Shown: piece by piece, positions 46,720-58,406 of the stretch
Layout: each line of letters starts with the position of its first letter
Numbering within the stretch: the first letter of the stretch is position 1
DNA from: Hsuehochloa calcarea
Taxonomy: Eukaryota > Streptophyta > Magnoliopsida > Poales > Poaceae
Length of the DNA stretch: 64,000 nucleotides
Direction of reading: 5' to 3'
Assembly: GCA_036346395.1 (NCBI GenBank)
Contig: CM070596.1
Coordinates: forward strand, 24,714,177 to 24,778,176
Notes under the pieces: model-generated
Told to the model about the DNA's origin: nothing
The model's input: the letters and a program-made list of their open reading frames with translations, nothing else
Database searches by the model: none
Position numbers and translations under genes: made by a program

Positions 46720-47810
46720 ATGGCGGAGGCATCGTCTTCGCCGCCGTCATCGACGTCGCCAAATGCGCTGGATCTCCCATCAAGGTGGTACGCAGCGAGA
46801 AGGCGAGGAATATCCAAATTGCCCTCGGGCCGCATGACGATCACGGAGGTCGATGACGTCGGGATCCCGCCGAGTCCCAAGAAAGCGGTTGTGAGATTCG
46901 GACCGTCTGCTGGGTACTTGTAAGGAACGGTCCCCATAACCACCCCAACTCGAAGTGTCGACGGATGTACAGAGAGACCGGTTGTGGATCGAGCTTTGCC
47001 TCGCTCACTTTCCCAAGCGAGATCAGACACACGCAGCGATGGCACGCGCCGCCGCGATGTGCCACGCGTGGAGGACCTTCAAGAGCACGCTTGTCACGCG
47101 GTTTGTGAACACGGCCTGACGCCCTTCACGAAGTATCCTTTCTTGTCGCGGATACATGGGATGCCTTCGTGCGAGATGAAGACGACGGCCGAATTTCAGA
47201 GCAAAGTGCGGCGCCGCGAGCTCTCGTGCCCAAAACACTCACCCCCACAAACTCGGCACCGCTGGGTACGCGGGTAAAGCCACGAAGTGGGCGGCGGAGG
47301 ACGAGACCGCTGCCCGACCGTTTGCTGGGATCTCAGACGAGCGCGCTCGAGCCTCGTTAAGAGCGAGGGCATCAGCCACGTCTTCGGCAAGATCTCTTTC
47401 GCAAAACCAGCAGACGAGGCGGTGTCCCAACGCCTGGTAAATATGTCGAACCACTTAGTTGTTAATAAGTCCATAACTTCATGGTGTCTATAATAACATG
47501 ATGTCCTCTTGCAGGAAGCATTGACTTCCGCATCTTCCCAAGGTTCCCTCGAAGTGGACAGGGAGAAGGATGTACTATCTACTACCGGGAAACAAGGAGC
47601 ACCGGGTCGCATGCAGGCGTTGGGGTTTACGTACCTTGGAGGATGGATTCCCACACGACTCCGCCACATATAGGAGTAGGAAGAGATCCAAGGACCAAGA
47701 CGACGCTTCTACCGAACATGTCATTATTGAAAAATTTCAAGGACAAATAACAAGTTTACGTAACCAAGTAAATGAACTCATGAGGCGCAAGCCGCCTCGT
47801 TAATTTGGGA
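46720..47810 (+). pseudogene. Second CACTA gene, 5' part
   Basis: ATG at 46720 opens a Ser/Pro-rich N-terminus (MAEASSSPPSSTSPNALDL) followed by TITEVDDVGIPPSPKKAVVR. The next parts resemble the plant CACTA second-gene protein: DTWDAFVRDEDDG near 47145, and GFPHDSATYRSRKRSKDQDD near 47640-47705, then a coiled coil (FQGQITSLRNQVNELMRRK). A likely intron ends at GCAG 47514. Several frame breaks occur. The role of this protein in transposition is unclear. Confidence 0.65.
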
Positions 47811-47939
47811 GCAAGTCCTCCTCAACATCGGAGTAGGCGTCGCGCCCACACATAATTCTGGACATGACGACGTGCAATTACCGATCGACGACATCGAGGT
47901 AATGTACATCTCTGGAATGCTCCAAATATAGACATATAG

Positions 47940-49708
47940 GACGCCTTAGCTAATTGTGTACCGTTTTGTAGGAGCCGACGCCCGCAAGCTCAAGTGAGGT
48001 TGGTTGGGTCGATTGCTATTGAGGTCGGGCGGGTATGGTGTATCCATACCGGGAAGAGGCGAAAGACGGTGCCCCACCGCGCGCAGGTTACGCCAGTGCG
48101 GTGGACATGGTACATGACAATTTCATGGCCATCCCGCTCGAAATTCCCCCGAACGAAGAAATCACAACACTAGGGGATGCCGTGCACACTTTTATCCAGT
48201 GGCCCAAGAAGGACATCGCTCGACCCTGCAGTGACGCGATATCGTCACGACCCGCCTGCCTCTCCAATAGGACCCTCGATGAGTCCGCCACAGCCTTCGC
48301 TTCAGAAGCCCGCCTCATCGGTTCCCGTCGAGAAGACGCCGAAGGGACAAGACAAGCGTGTCACCATATCAGTCCCTGAGTCATCTCCAGAGAAGACGTA
48401 CCACAGGCGTCTCATTACGGGCAAATCGATATCGAAGAAGATTCAAGCGCCTGCCAAGCCCGGGCAATACTCCCTTGGATATCCGTTGGTCTCTCACAAA
48501 GAACTAACCGGCTCGGGACTAGCTTGTCAATCTTTGCATGAGTGGTACATGCGCAAGACCCAAGAGGAGGGGAGCCATACTGGAATCAGCGTCAGATACG
48601 GGAGCGAGCATTTTCATCACGAGGCGGGCCACTTCGTCGTGGGCTTCGAGGACTTATTCGACCTATACAACCTAACTGCCCTCGACGCCTCACTTCTACG
48701 ATGTTGGACACTGTAAGTGTGTACAATCAATTTCTACACTCACGTGATAGCGATAAATATCACAACTCATTCCTTACGTACAGATACATTATGAAATGTG
48801 CCCGTCGAATCAACGAACCGGTGGGTTTCCTCGACCCGCACGTGATCTCAGAGCAAACAATAAACCAAGACGCATCCTACGTCGAGAATTACATAAAAAT
48901 GGGATTGCTTGCTCAGAACGGCAAGGAGTACATAATGGTGCCGTATAACCAGAAGTAAGTGCTTCACTACTTGCTACACAAAATTCGTTTGAACATATAT
49001 AGGTTTATGACTATAGCGACATACATGAGTAGGTTCCACTGGATTCTTGTGATTATTGTGCCAAAGAGGAACATGGTATTGTACCTTGATTCTCTACTCA
49101 ACAAAAACCATGACTTCACCCTTCTTAAAGGAATACTCGAAAGGTACGATCATTTCCTCCGCTTTATAATTGTATTGTAGTCTTCCTTCATTTGAAATGG
49201 ACGAGGATAACTTTTGGAATCATGTAGGGCGTTCATCGGCTATGTTCTCGAGGGAGGTTTATACAAGGAACAGCGCCACACTAACCCACAAGATGCGATT
49301 TCGAGACGCGATACAACAAAATAATAATATATCATACGTAAATATTGCATCTCGAATCGATTGTACCTATATATGTATATCCATTTTTGCAAAGTGCGCC
49401 ACAAAAACAAGATCACCTATGCGCATTCTCGTATGCCATCATATGCGCTATTGATTAATTCCACGACACACGATCCCGTGTAGGTCAATCTCGCTATAGT
49501 TATTTTCTAATTATAAATTTAAATATATATTCTTACTACTTTACTCTTGCTAGCGACGGGACTTAAACCTAGAGTTAAAAGCACTCCGTAAGAACGAGGT
49601 CACACATGTTCGAGGGTTGCTCTGCGACTTCATCAAGTCGGAAATCGTTAACCTCGACGGAGAGTTTCACGTCAGTCGACTAGTTGTAATTGATTCAATA
49701 TTGTAACT
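47940..49708 (+). pseudogene. Second CACTA gene, 3' part with Ulp1/C48-like domain
   Basis: The block at 48035-48235 has NFMAIPLEIPPNEEITTLGD and AVHTFIQWPKKDI. A Ser/Pro-rich linker leads to a globular region (SLHEWYMRKTQEEGSHTGIS). The C-terminus resembles Ulp1-type cysteine peptidases: FHWILVIIVP with the catalytic His near 49040 and YLDSL with the catalytic Asp near 49084. The region expected to hold the Cys is near 49410-49440 but is frameshifted. The last exon (about 49551-49708, after a CTAG acceptor) ends in TAA. Ulp1-like domains recur in plant CACTA and MULE proteins; a deSUMOylating role is inferred. Confidence 0.65.
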
Positions 49709-49894
49709 CACTTTGACTAGTTGTAATTCAATTTGTAACTCTAGCGACAATACTTCAAACATTCTTTTTAATTGATTTTGAGTTAAATGAACACTTTGAG
49801 TGGTCAACAATAATCTGTGATGTAGTCAATTTACGCTTGTTTGTTTTCAGAGGGCATGGCTAGCAATTCTTGAGGCTAGTGAAAATACGACAAA

Positions 49895-50461
49895 AACTAG
49901 TTAGTGGAAGGACATATCACGAGACGGTTTAATCCAAGAACCGCTCGTGATATGCAAACCTCACTGAGCGGTTCTTAGCTCAAACCGCTGCGTGATCGTA
50001 TCACGACGGTTTTTAATAGAACCGCTCGTGATATTGAATTATCACGAGCAGGTTCTATTAAAAACCGCTCGTGATATTGAAGTATCACAGACGGTTTAAA
50101 CCAAGAACCGTCTGTGATACTGAATTATCACAGACGGTTCTATTAAAAAACCGTCTGTGATATTGAAGTATCACGAGCGGTTTGAGCCAAGAACCGCTTG
50201 TGATACTTCCGTATCACGACGGTTCTATTAAAAACCGCTCGTGATATTGAAGTATCACGACGGTTTAAACCAAGAACCGCTCGTGATACTTCAAAGATCA
50301 CGCAGGCGTTCTATTAAAAACCGTCGTGATAAACTTATCACGACGGTTGAAAACCGCTCTGTGATAACCGCCGTTATCACGAGACATAAAAATCAGACGG
50401 TTCAAAATCAGATGTGATGACGATTCGAACCGTGCTCGCGATAAGGTTTTTCGTAGTAGTG
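49895..50461 (+). repeat. Right subterminal hairpin array of the CACTA element
   Basis: About eleven consecutive inverted-repeat units of ~42-60 bp share arms ATCACGAGCGGTT / AACCGCTCGTGAT. The loops largely alternate between a CTATTAAAA type and a TAAACCAAG type, and two neighbouring units use ACAGACGG arms instead. The array ends at the terminal inverted repeat. Confidence 0.85.
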
Positions 50462-50874
50462 TCAAGTGTGGTGCGAATAGACAAGGATGACCGAAGCAGG
50501 CGATTCGGGCAGATCGGTTGGATCAAGCGGCGCGGGGTCGGTGCAAGTGCCATGGTGGTTACGTGGGAGCCGGATGGGAGAGACTTGCCGACATGTTGAG
50601 AGCCGTTGATCAACCTACACGTGGCGAAGCATGGGAGGTGCTTCACAAAGATGGGACTCGGTCTTTGCAAAAAGATCGAGAAGGGGTATTTTGGTAATTA
50701 TACCAAATACCGCCTTGGTGACTTTTTGACGACTCGCGCGCAAGATGGCGTGGAGAAGCGGAGTAGGTCAAGAGGAGATGAAGACGGCGCCGAGAGGCGT
50801 GCGTGTGTGACCCGCTTGTTTTGGGCCTTAACGGAGCCCATTAGGTGACTCTTCTAGAAGGTTTAAGTCTCCAC

Positions 50875-50883
50875 TATAAATAG
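50875..50883 (+). promoter_or_regulatory. TATA box of the F-family solo LTR
   Basis: TATAAATAG follows CTCCAC and precedes GAGGAGGG. The same context occurs reversed in the G and H LTRs. Confidence 0.7.
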
Positions 50884-51787
50884 AGGAGGGAGGTGGCTGC
50901 ACCCCTTCAATCCTTTCATGCTTGAAACCCTAGTTTTGGCTTAGGTGCTTAGGGAAGGTTTAGTGGAGGATAGGGTTCTAGAGAGAGAGATGTTTTGATC
51001 TTGTGTCCATGCGTATCTGTATGAGTGGTCATGAATCGATACATTATCAAATCAATCCAAAGAAGAGTTCTCTTCAAGATGAGTTCATTTGCCCTTCTTC
51101 TCTCTATTTGGTGATTTTGAGTCTTTCTTTGATTCGCATGTTTTTGATTGATTTCTTCTCATGATCTAGCTTGCTGTGACATGTGGGAACACATCTAAGA
51201 TCATCTTGATCATCAATCACCCACGAGCAAGTTTTTGGATCTAGTTTTCGTTTTGACTCGGTTTTGAACCATCCCTCTCTAAAACTGAAAAAGGTCATAA
51301 CTTTTCCATGGATCTTCACGATCTTCGATTGGAATAGGTTCCTGACATCCTAGAGAAGGTGTGTTCCAAGTTTCATGAAGTTTGGAGTTGTAGATCAAAA
51401 GTTATACCTATTTGCAACTTCGTTTTTCGGGCTGATTCACTATTCATCAGGCTGGAGGTCAGACCGCCCTAGCTAGAGGTCGGACCGCCCCTTGGAGAGG
51501 TCAGACCGCCCCTGAGTAGAGGTCGGACCGCCCCTTGGAGAGGTCAGACCGCCCCTGAGTAGAGGTCAGACTGCCCTACACTTAGGAAATTAAGTTTCGG
51601 TTGTTTTTGGTTGTTTTGCTTCGGGGTTTTGATTGGATTCAATCCTAGTCTTCCGCTGTACTGGTATATTGATCTTCATAGCTTCTATAGCTATTGGAGT
51701 GAAATTTGTGTTGAATCTAATCGTGGTTGAAAAAGTGAGCGTGCTCCTATTCACCCCCCCCCCTCTAGTCGCCTTTTCGGTCCAACA

Positions 51788-52232
51788 ATCTTTGATGCCA
51801 AAGGTGGAGAAAGATAGATGGTGGTGTGAGAAGATGTCTTTTTAGGGAGAGCTGCTATCTATTATCTTTTAAGAGCTATGTAATAGAATCTATTATCTTT
51901 ATTAAGTGTGGCTAATAAGGATGATTATGATATTTTGCTTGTAATGATGACTTTGTTATTACTTGGATGTTTTTTGTTGTACTTGGATCTAAATTTATGG
52001 TTATGATGTCGAGCTTAATGATTTATGATATTTGAAATCATCATTTCCAATATTGTTGTTTCTCCTAGTTTCAACAAACTACAGAAACTCCAAAATTTAT
52101 TGAAAATCCAAACATGTGCTTTGCATTAACCTCTCTTTATATGCACATGTTAAGGGGAGTTTTTACATTTCAAACTCATTATCTTTCTCACACTTTTATT
52201 GTGTTGTCATCAATTACCAAAAGGGGGGAGAT
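51788..52232 (+). other. SIRE 3' untranslated region and polypurine tract
   Basis: It starts with the ATCTT duplication and TGATGCCAAAGGTGGAG, an inner PPT-like sequence common in SIRE elements. It ends with AAAAGGGGGGAGAT (52219-52232) directly before the LTR. No gene is seen. Confidence 0.8.
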
Positions 52233-52800
52233 TGAAAGCATCTAGGCCCCTAAAAATGTGTTTTGGTAATTAATGACAATATGTGAATATGGGACTAATA
52301 TGTTTGTTGAGTGATTACAAGGTTTAGTCCTAAATGACAAAGTCAAAATAAGGAGTTGCATGTCAAAGGATATCAAGAAGATGGAGTTTGTTTCAATGGC
52401 AAGGTAAAATAGTCTAGGACCCCTTTTGAATTTTACCGGTCTTAGGAGTATGTTGGAAGACCGGATTTTAGGATAGATGCCGTACCGTTAAGGGGGTTCT
52501 TGACTAGTAGCTTGAAAGCACATCATTATGCATTTGGATCAAATTAGGATCATGCATGCACTCTTGTTTTGGTTTTAAACTCAAATCAATCTTTTAGTGC
52601 ACAATCGGTAGCTCCGGCATTGTAAATGCAGAAATACCGCTAGGCGGAACTTCCAAAAAATTTGCGGAACGTTTTTTCCAGAGAGCACCCTTTTCTGGAC
52701 ATCTTCAATTTTTGGGAGGAGTGGTAGTATCGCCATGAGAAGAGCGGAACTACCGCACCGCGGAAGTTCTGATATTTTGCACGGAACATTTTTTCCAGAG
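52233..52800 (+). repeat. SIRE 3' LTR, truncated
   Basis: It starts TGAAAGCATCTAGGCCCCTA, the usual SIRE LTR start. GCGGAACTTCC/GCGGAACTACCG motifs lie at 52630-52760. The sequence switches at about 52800 to the interior of a minus-strand G-family LTR, so the 3' part, including the stretch matching 1-738, is missing. Confidence 0.85.
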
Positions 52801-54689
52801 CTATGAAGATCAATATACAAGCATAGCGGAAGACTTGTATTGAATCCAATCAAAACCCCAAAGCAAAACAACCAAAAACCATAAAAACTCAATCTGCTAT
52901 AGGATGGGTGGTCTAACCTCTCAGATTGGCGGGTTGACTTTAACATGGGGCGGTCTGACCTCCAGCCTGATAAACAGTAAAATCAGCCCGAAAAACAAAG
53001 TTGCAAATAGGTGTAACTTTTGATCTACAACTCTAAACTCGATGAAACTTGGAACACACCTTCTCTAGGATCTTAGGAACCTATTCCAATCAAACATCAT
53101 GAAAATCCTTGGCAAAGTTCTGACATTTTCCCGTTTGAGTGAAGGATGGTTCAAAACTGAGTCAAAACGAAAACTAGATCCAAAACCTTGCTCGTGGGTT
53201 AGAGATGATCAAGATGATACTAGATGAGTTCCCACATGTCACAGTAAGCAAGATTGGGGGCAGAAACCAACAGAAAACATAAGAATCAAAGACGGCCCCA
53301 AAATCACAAAATAGAGAGCAAGAACGAAAAGTGACTCATCTCAAGAAAACTTGCATAGATTGATTTGTGATTGTTGCTGGTTTACAAGCACTCCAACATG
53401 GAGGGCAAAACTCAATACATGAGTACACAATCAATCTTCTCTTCAAGAATCCTAACCTCTCCACTCTCTAATCTCAAAAACAAAACTAGGGTTTCAAAAT
53501 AAGCAAAAGGATTAAGGAGGTGCACAACACCCACCTATATTTATAGTGGAGGCTATCCTTCTAGAAGAGTTCCTATTGGGCACCCGTTAAGCCCACACAC
53601 AAACGGGTCTAACTCACGCACGTATTTTAAAGCGCCGTCTTCATCTTCTCTTGACCTAAACAGCTTCTCATTGCGTCGCCTTGCGCCGTGATTTAGCCAA
53701 AAGCAAATAAGGCGGTATTTAGTGATATTACCAAAAATAGCCCTTCTCGATCCTTCTCCAAAAACCGAGTCCAATCATTATGAAGTAGTTCCATGCTTCG
53801 CCACGTGTAGGCCGATCAACGACTCTCATCATGTCGGCAAGTCTCTCCCATCCGGCTCCCACCGAAACCACCATGGCACTTGTACCGACCCCCGTGCCGC
53901 TTGATGCAACCCGTCGCACCGAACTTCCCGTTCAGTCATCCTTGTCCATTTTGCGCCACGCTCGAATCCAATGACTTCACCCGGCACCATTGACCGTTCT
54001 GAACCTCAGCTCTGGAGCCTAGTACCGATCATCCTAACCGCTGACCGTTGTTGACCTCCAAGCAACCTGCACAACAATAGACCAAGAAATCGATTCTGGG
54101 AACAAGTTCTTCGCAACTTGACCCACGTTAGTAAAAACATACATCATGCAACACATATGCACTGAAACTCATGAACTTGACTCAACAAACAAACATCGCC
54201 ACTACAAGGGCCGATGAAACAAGTGAAAACCTGTCAGACCACCATTCAATGGCCGGTCTGACCGCCGCCCTGGCCGGTCTGACCGCCCAGAAAGGACTTA
54301 GCCAATTTTCAGCCCCTGAAAACCGAAACCTCTCTAAAATTTTTAAATGAATAGAACTTTTGACTCGAGACTCCAAAAATTATGAGACCAAGTGCAGTAG
54401 AATCCCATCTCTTGCCTACACCCTCTAGTTTTGGCCCAGCTCCAAAATCCATTTTTATATCTGGCCGGTCCGACTGTTGCTAAGGCTAGTCGGACCACTA
54501 AACCGGTCGACCACGAGGATGGCCGGTCCGCCATCGCTTGGCCGATCGACGCCGCATCGCAACTGTCGTGACCGATTATGGCTCGACAGGCGAAATGTTG
54601 TCGAAAACGCATGAATCGACAAACATTTAACGCCATTGCTAATTGTAACGTCATCGTAAGATCATGAGCATATCCCCATGATATCCACA
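52801..54689 (-). repeat. 3' LTR of copia G, 3' end missing
   Basis: It starts on the minus strand with TGTGGATATCATGGGGATAT at 54689. It is the same family as 28453-51787 and 56612-58406. A TATA box lies at 53535-53546 on the minus strand, and CCGGTCTGACCGCC-type motifs at 54230-54290 and 54470-54550. Confidence 0.85.
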
Positions 54690-56429
54690 ATCTACCCCTT
54701 GATGCACACATTGGTAATTTTCCAAAAATATAAGTTTTAAGGTTTGAAAAGTAAAATACTTGACGTTTTCGCACAAAGGCACAACTTGGTTTAAGAGCAA
54801 GAGAAAGCAATGGAAATGACTAAGTTGGCTTCAGATTAGTATAGGCAAGCGAGATAAGCCAAAAGAAGACGAGAAAGCTTTAATTTCCAAAGAAGAGTAA
54901 AAAATCTCACTTAAGGTCCATATGAAAGAACAATACTTTAAATTGACCTTTGATCATTGTGAGGTTCCAAGAATTGCAATTCAAATTCAAAAAGGGCAAT
55001 ACGATCATAAAAATGCAAATACAAAGCTCACCCTCACTTTGATCATCATTTTTTTCAAAAAAATTCATTTTCTCCAAATTCTCCTAATTGCTCCCCCTTT
55101 CAACATTTTTGCTACTTCTTCTCCCCCTTTGACAATGGAGCCATCAAAGAATCACACCTTCCTCTCATGCAGAGATAATAAATGCATAAATGAGGAAGAA
55201 GTATAAGAAAGAGCATGTATGAAATGCAATGGAGTGGCTTCATTTTTTTTTGAATTTTGCATGTTTTAATACAAGAAGCTTTGAGGATTACCTAAAGAAT
55301 AAGCTAGCATTTCTACAATCACACAATACATATCAAGCCTGAAAGCGCTAGCAAGATCATGTTAAGACATATATATCAAAGCTAAGCTAGAAGGTTCAAA
55401 GTAAAAGCGATGAATTGTAACACTTTAAGCAAAGCTTCAAAACTAGCAAGTTCATCAACAGAGATTCTAAAGTGATAATGGCCATGTCAGAATGTCAATG
55501 TGAGATCAAGAAGTTAATAATAACCATCCTAGAGACAGAAAGTCCCAAATTGAATCATTTTGCTCAAAAAGCTTCAATCACCCCTTTCTACAACAGTTTT
55601 TCATTTGCAATTAATATTGATGTTGATTAAAGGTCTATCTTAGTGAAGAAGATCCTGGACTAGGAGCCATCCACAACCTCTTCCTAAGATTCAACCAAGG
55701 CAATTTAACAGTCTATCTTAGTGAAGAAAATCCTGGACTAGGAGCCATCCACAATCTCTTCCTAAGCTTCAACCAGGGCGATAAATCTTGAGGTTCATGT
55801 CAGTTTTGATAAGCAATCCCCATGAAATCGTCTGGATCATCAAAATATCTCCAAGTTCATGTCTTTGACAAGCAGTCTCGTGAGAATAGTTTGGCACATA
55901 TTTTGAAGTTTGATTTTTCAATTTGCACAAGAGCAGTTTTAGATTCGCAAGGGAACAAAAAGCTCAAGAGGTGTTCAATTCTAGATTCAAGATCTAACAA
56001 AGCAATTTTGACAGGGCCAATGTCACAAGAGGATCACTAATTGTGCAACTTAGCTAAAAGATCAACAAATTACAATTTTTAGTTCAAGTTGTCTTAAAGT
56101 TCTAGCTTATTTAGTAAAGACTTAGCTACACATGTGAAAACATGATAATTCTAGCAAGTCAAAGAACTAGACATGATATTGAGCAAAAATTGAAATACTA
56201 AAACTCAAGAGGGTAATAAGCAAAGCTTCATCAATTTTAAAAGATAAGTAGTAAGGCTTATATTACAATGCATCTTTTTGAGATTTTCATATGAATGCAA
56301 TATAATACAATGAGATGCAAGAAAAAACTAAAAGCCTAAAAAGATCAAAAAGATCAACAAGTTCATAAAAGAACAAGGAAAGATCAGAAGAATAAGGAAA
56401 GTTCAGAAAAACAAGGAAAGTTCATAAAA
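54690..56429 (-). other. Copia G 3' noncoding region
   Basis: The PPT abuts the LTR at 54690-54700. Another PPT-like run, CTCCCCCTTTGACAATGG in plus view, lies at 55121-55138. A duplicated block (about 55633-55690 and 55705-55780) contains CTGGACTAGGAGCCATCCAC. No gene is seen. Confidence 0.7.
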
Positions 56430-56611
56430 GAACAACCTCCCCTCAAACCAACCCATAAGGGTAAATTACCCCTAAATCACTTCTCAAGGTAGCAAACCTA
56501 ATTTGGTCTAAAGGCTTAGTGAGGATATCAGCTAACTGAGCCTCGGACTCCACAAAATATAGCACAATATCACCCTTCTCTACATAGTCTCTAAGGAAGT
56601 GCTAGCGAATG
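56430..56611 (-). pseudogene. pol: Copia G RNase H C-terminal tail
   Basis: On the minus strand the frame gives a KGDIVLYFVESEAQLADI-type tail and a TKPLD-like end, the last part of copia RNase H. Element H is inserted directly upstream. Confidence 0.7.
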
Positions 56612-58406
56612 TGTTGGACCGTAAAGGCGACTAGAGGGGGGGTGAATAGGAGCACGCTCACTTTTTCACAAATTATGAACTCAATACAATTTCACTCCAG
56701 TAGCTATTCGAAAGCTATGAAGATCAATATACCAGTACAGCGGAAGACTAGTATTGAATCCAATAAAAACCCCTAAGCAATGCGACAATAATCAGCAAGA
56801 ATCAAAGCAACACAAGTACTAGCGGTCGACCGATCAGAGTGAACCGGTCGGACCGATTGTCGGGCGGTCGGACATTGTTATCTTGGCGGTCGGACCGCTC
56901 AAATCGGTCGGACCGGTGGTGACGGCGATCGGACCGGCGATCTCGAACCGATCTCAAACAAGAAAATCAGCCCGATGACGAAGTTGCAATTAGGTCTAAC
57001 TTTTGATTCTCAACTCAAACTTCATGAAACTTTGCACACACCTTCTCTATGCTATTGAGGACCTATTCCAATCGAATATTATGATAATTCTTGGAACGAT
57101 CTTGAGCAATTGCCAATTGATTAACAGAAGGTCTTAAAACCGCAAGAACGAAAACTTGATCCTAAAGCTTGTTCGTGAGAGATTGATGATCAAGATGATG
57201 CTAGATAGATTCACACATATCACAGCAAGCTAATTCACGTGAAAGAATCAATCACAAACTCGCGGATCAAAGAAAGCCCTAAAAACACGAAATTGAAAGC
57301 AAGAACGAAAAGAGACTTATCTCAAGCAAACCTTGCATAGATTGATTTCGTGATTGTTGCTTTGGATTACATCCACACCATCATGGATCGAGAGACAATC
57401 AAGGATCACGAAATTCACCACAAACCATCAAGAGCCCTAGCCTCCACCTCAACTCCCTAAAGACAATTAGGGTTTTGAAACATAAAAGCGAGAGAGAGAG
57501 AGGTGCAGCCACCATCTTCTCCTATTTATAGTGGAGGCCTAAAACTCTTAGGGTTTGACTCTCTTGGGCTCCGTTAAGGCCCACTAACAAACGGGTCACA
57601 CACGCACGCCGCAAAGCGCCGTCTTTAACTTTTGACCTAAACCGCTTCACCATGTGCCATGGATTCGCCAATAGGTCACCCTTGTCCATCTTGTGTCACG
57701 CTTGAGTCGTTGACCTCACCCGCATCGCCGATCGCTCGACCTCAACTCTTCAAGTCTAGTCCCGATTCTCCTCGCCGTTGACCGTCGTTGACCACCAAGC
57801 TACCTGCACAACCACAGACAAGAAAACACGTATTCGGGAACAAGTTCTTCACAACTTGACCCATGTTAGTCAAAACATGCATCATGCAAATCATATGCCA
57901 TGAAACCAATGACTTTGACCTAACAAAACAACATCGCCACGAAGTTGGCCGACGTTCAAGTAGAAACCGGTCGACCGCTCCAGTGAGCGGTCGGACCGCC
58001 CATGGCGGTCGGACCGCTCCTCGTGAGCGGTCGGACCGCCACCAAGGACTTAGCCAATTTCATACCCTCAAAAACCGAAACCTTCTGGAAACTTAAATCC
58101 AATAGAACTTCTTACTGGAGACTCCAAAAATTATGAGACCAAGTGCATTGGGATCCCCTCACTTGCCTACAACACCTATTTTTGGCCCAGCTTATTTTGA
58201 CCACTTTGGTCATCGCCGTCCGATCGCCCCACATGGCCGGTCCGACCGATTTGGGACCGATCGGATCGCTGTGCAAGGACCGGTCGGACCGCCTCGCCCG
58301 TAATACACGTAGCTTTGTCGAAAACACGTGAAACTACAAACCGTAAACGCCATTGCCAATTGTCACATCATCCTAAGATCTAGAGCATATCCCCATGAAA
58401 TCCACA
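56612..58406 (-). repeat. 3' LTR of copia H
   Basis: Read on the minus strand it starts TGTGGATTTCATGGGGATAT and ends TCCAACA; its length is 1795 bp. The minus-strand TATA box is at 57532-57540. CGGTCGGACCG-type motif clusters lie at 56820-56950, 57965-58045 and 58215-58295. This intact copy gives the continuity needed to place the CACTA insertion in the solo LTR. Confidence 0.9.

Larger units (their letters stand above)
29131..50461 (+). mobile_element. CACTA (En/Spm) transposon, 21.3 kb with nested copia
   Basis: The right end, read on the minus strand, is CACTACTACGAAAAACC. The left end is CAAGACTACAAAAGAG, agreeing at about 12 of 16 positions. The 3-bp target duplication TCA lies at 29128-29130 and 50462-50464. 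The flanks join to a continuous F-family LTR. The element contains a TNP2-type transposase, a second gene with a Ulp1-like domain, terminal hairpin arrays and a captured VPS8 fragment. About 10.97 kb of its length is the inserted copia element, leaving ~10.4 kb of its own. Confidence 0.93.
28453..51787 (+). mobile_element. Copia solo LTR (family F), split by the CACTA element
   Basis: The LTR starts TGTGGATATCATGGGGATAT and ends CGGTCCAACA. Without the CACTA insertion and one TCA copy it is about 2.0 kb (28453-29130 plus 50465-51787). The same family appears as full LTRs on the minus strand at 52801-54689 and 56612-58406, which confirms both ends and the order across the CACTA. It carries clusters of CGGTCGGACCG-like palindromes at 28575-28630, 28795-28890 and 51465-51580, and a TATA box at 50875-50883. 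ATCTT duplications flank it. Confidence 0.9.
1..52800 (+). mobile_element. SIRE-type Ty1/copia element, exploded by nested insertions
   Basis: The order along the plus strand is 5' LTR end (738), PBS (741), gag (796), protease-integrase (2745), start of RT (to ~4503), RT-RNase H (23601-24836), env-like ORF (25727-28435), PPT (52219) and 3' LTR (52233). This is the SIRE/Maximus layout of copia elements. Two of the interruptions have target duplications that rejoin the element exactly (CACAT, ATCTT). The gypsy interruption is less certain because its right edge lies in the N gap and about 85 codons of RT are not seen. The 5' LTR start is outside the window and the 3' LTR is truncated at ~52800. 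The element is clearly dead. That both halves belong to one insertion is an inference from collinearity. Confidence 0.8.
52801..56611 (-). mobile_element. Copia element G (family F), truncated and interrupted
   Basis: On the minus strand, broken RNase H C-terminus (about 56611-56430) is followed by noncoding sequence, a PPT and an LTR (54689-52801). The LTR lacks its last ~150-190 bases. Upstream coding sequence is cut off by the insertion of element H at 56612. Confidence 0.85.

Noticed and set aside
49895..50461. CRISPR-like repeat array
   Set aside because: Units are palindromic hairpins without unique spacers, sit at a CACTA end and belong to a plant genome.
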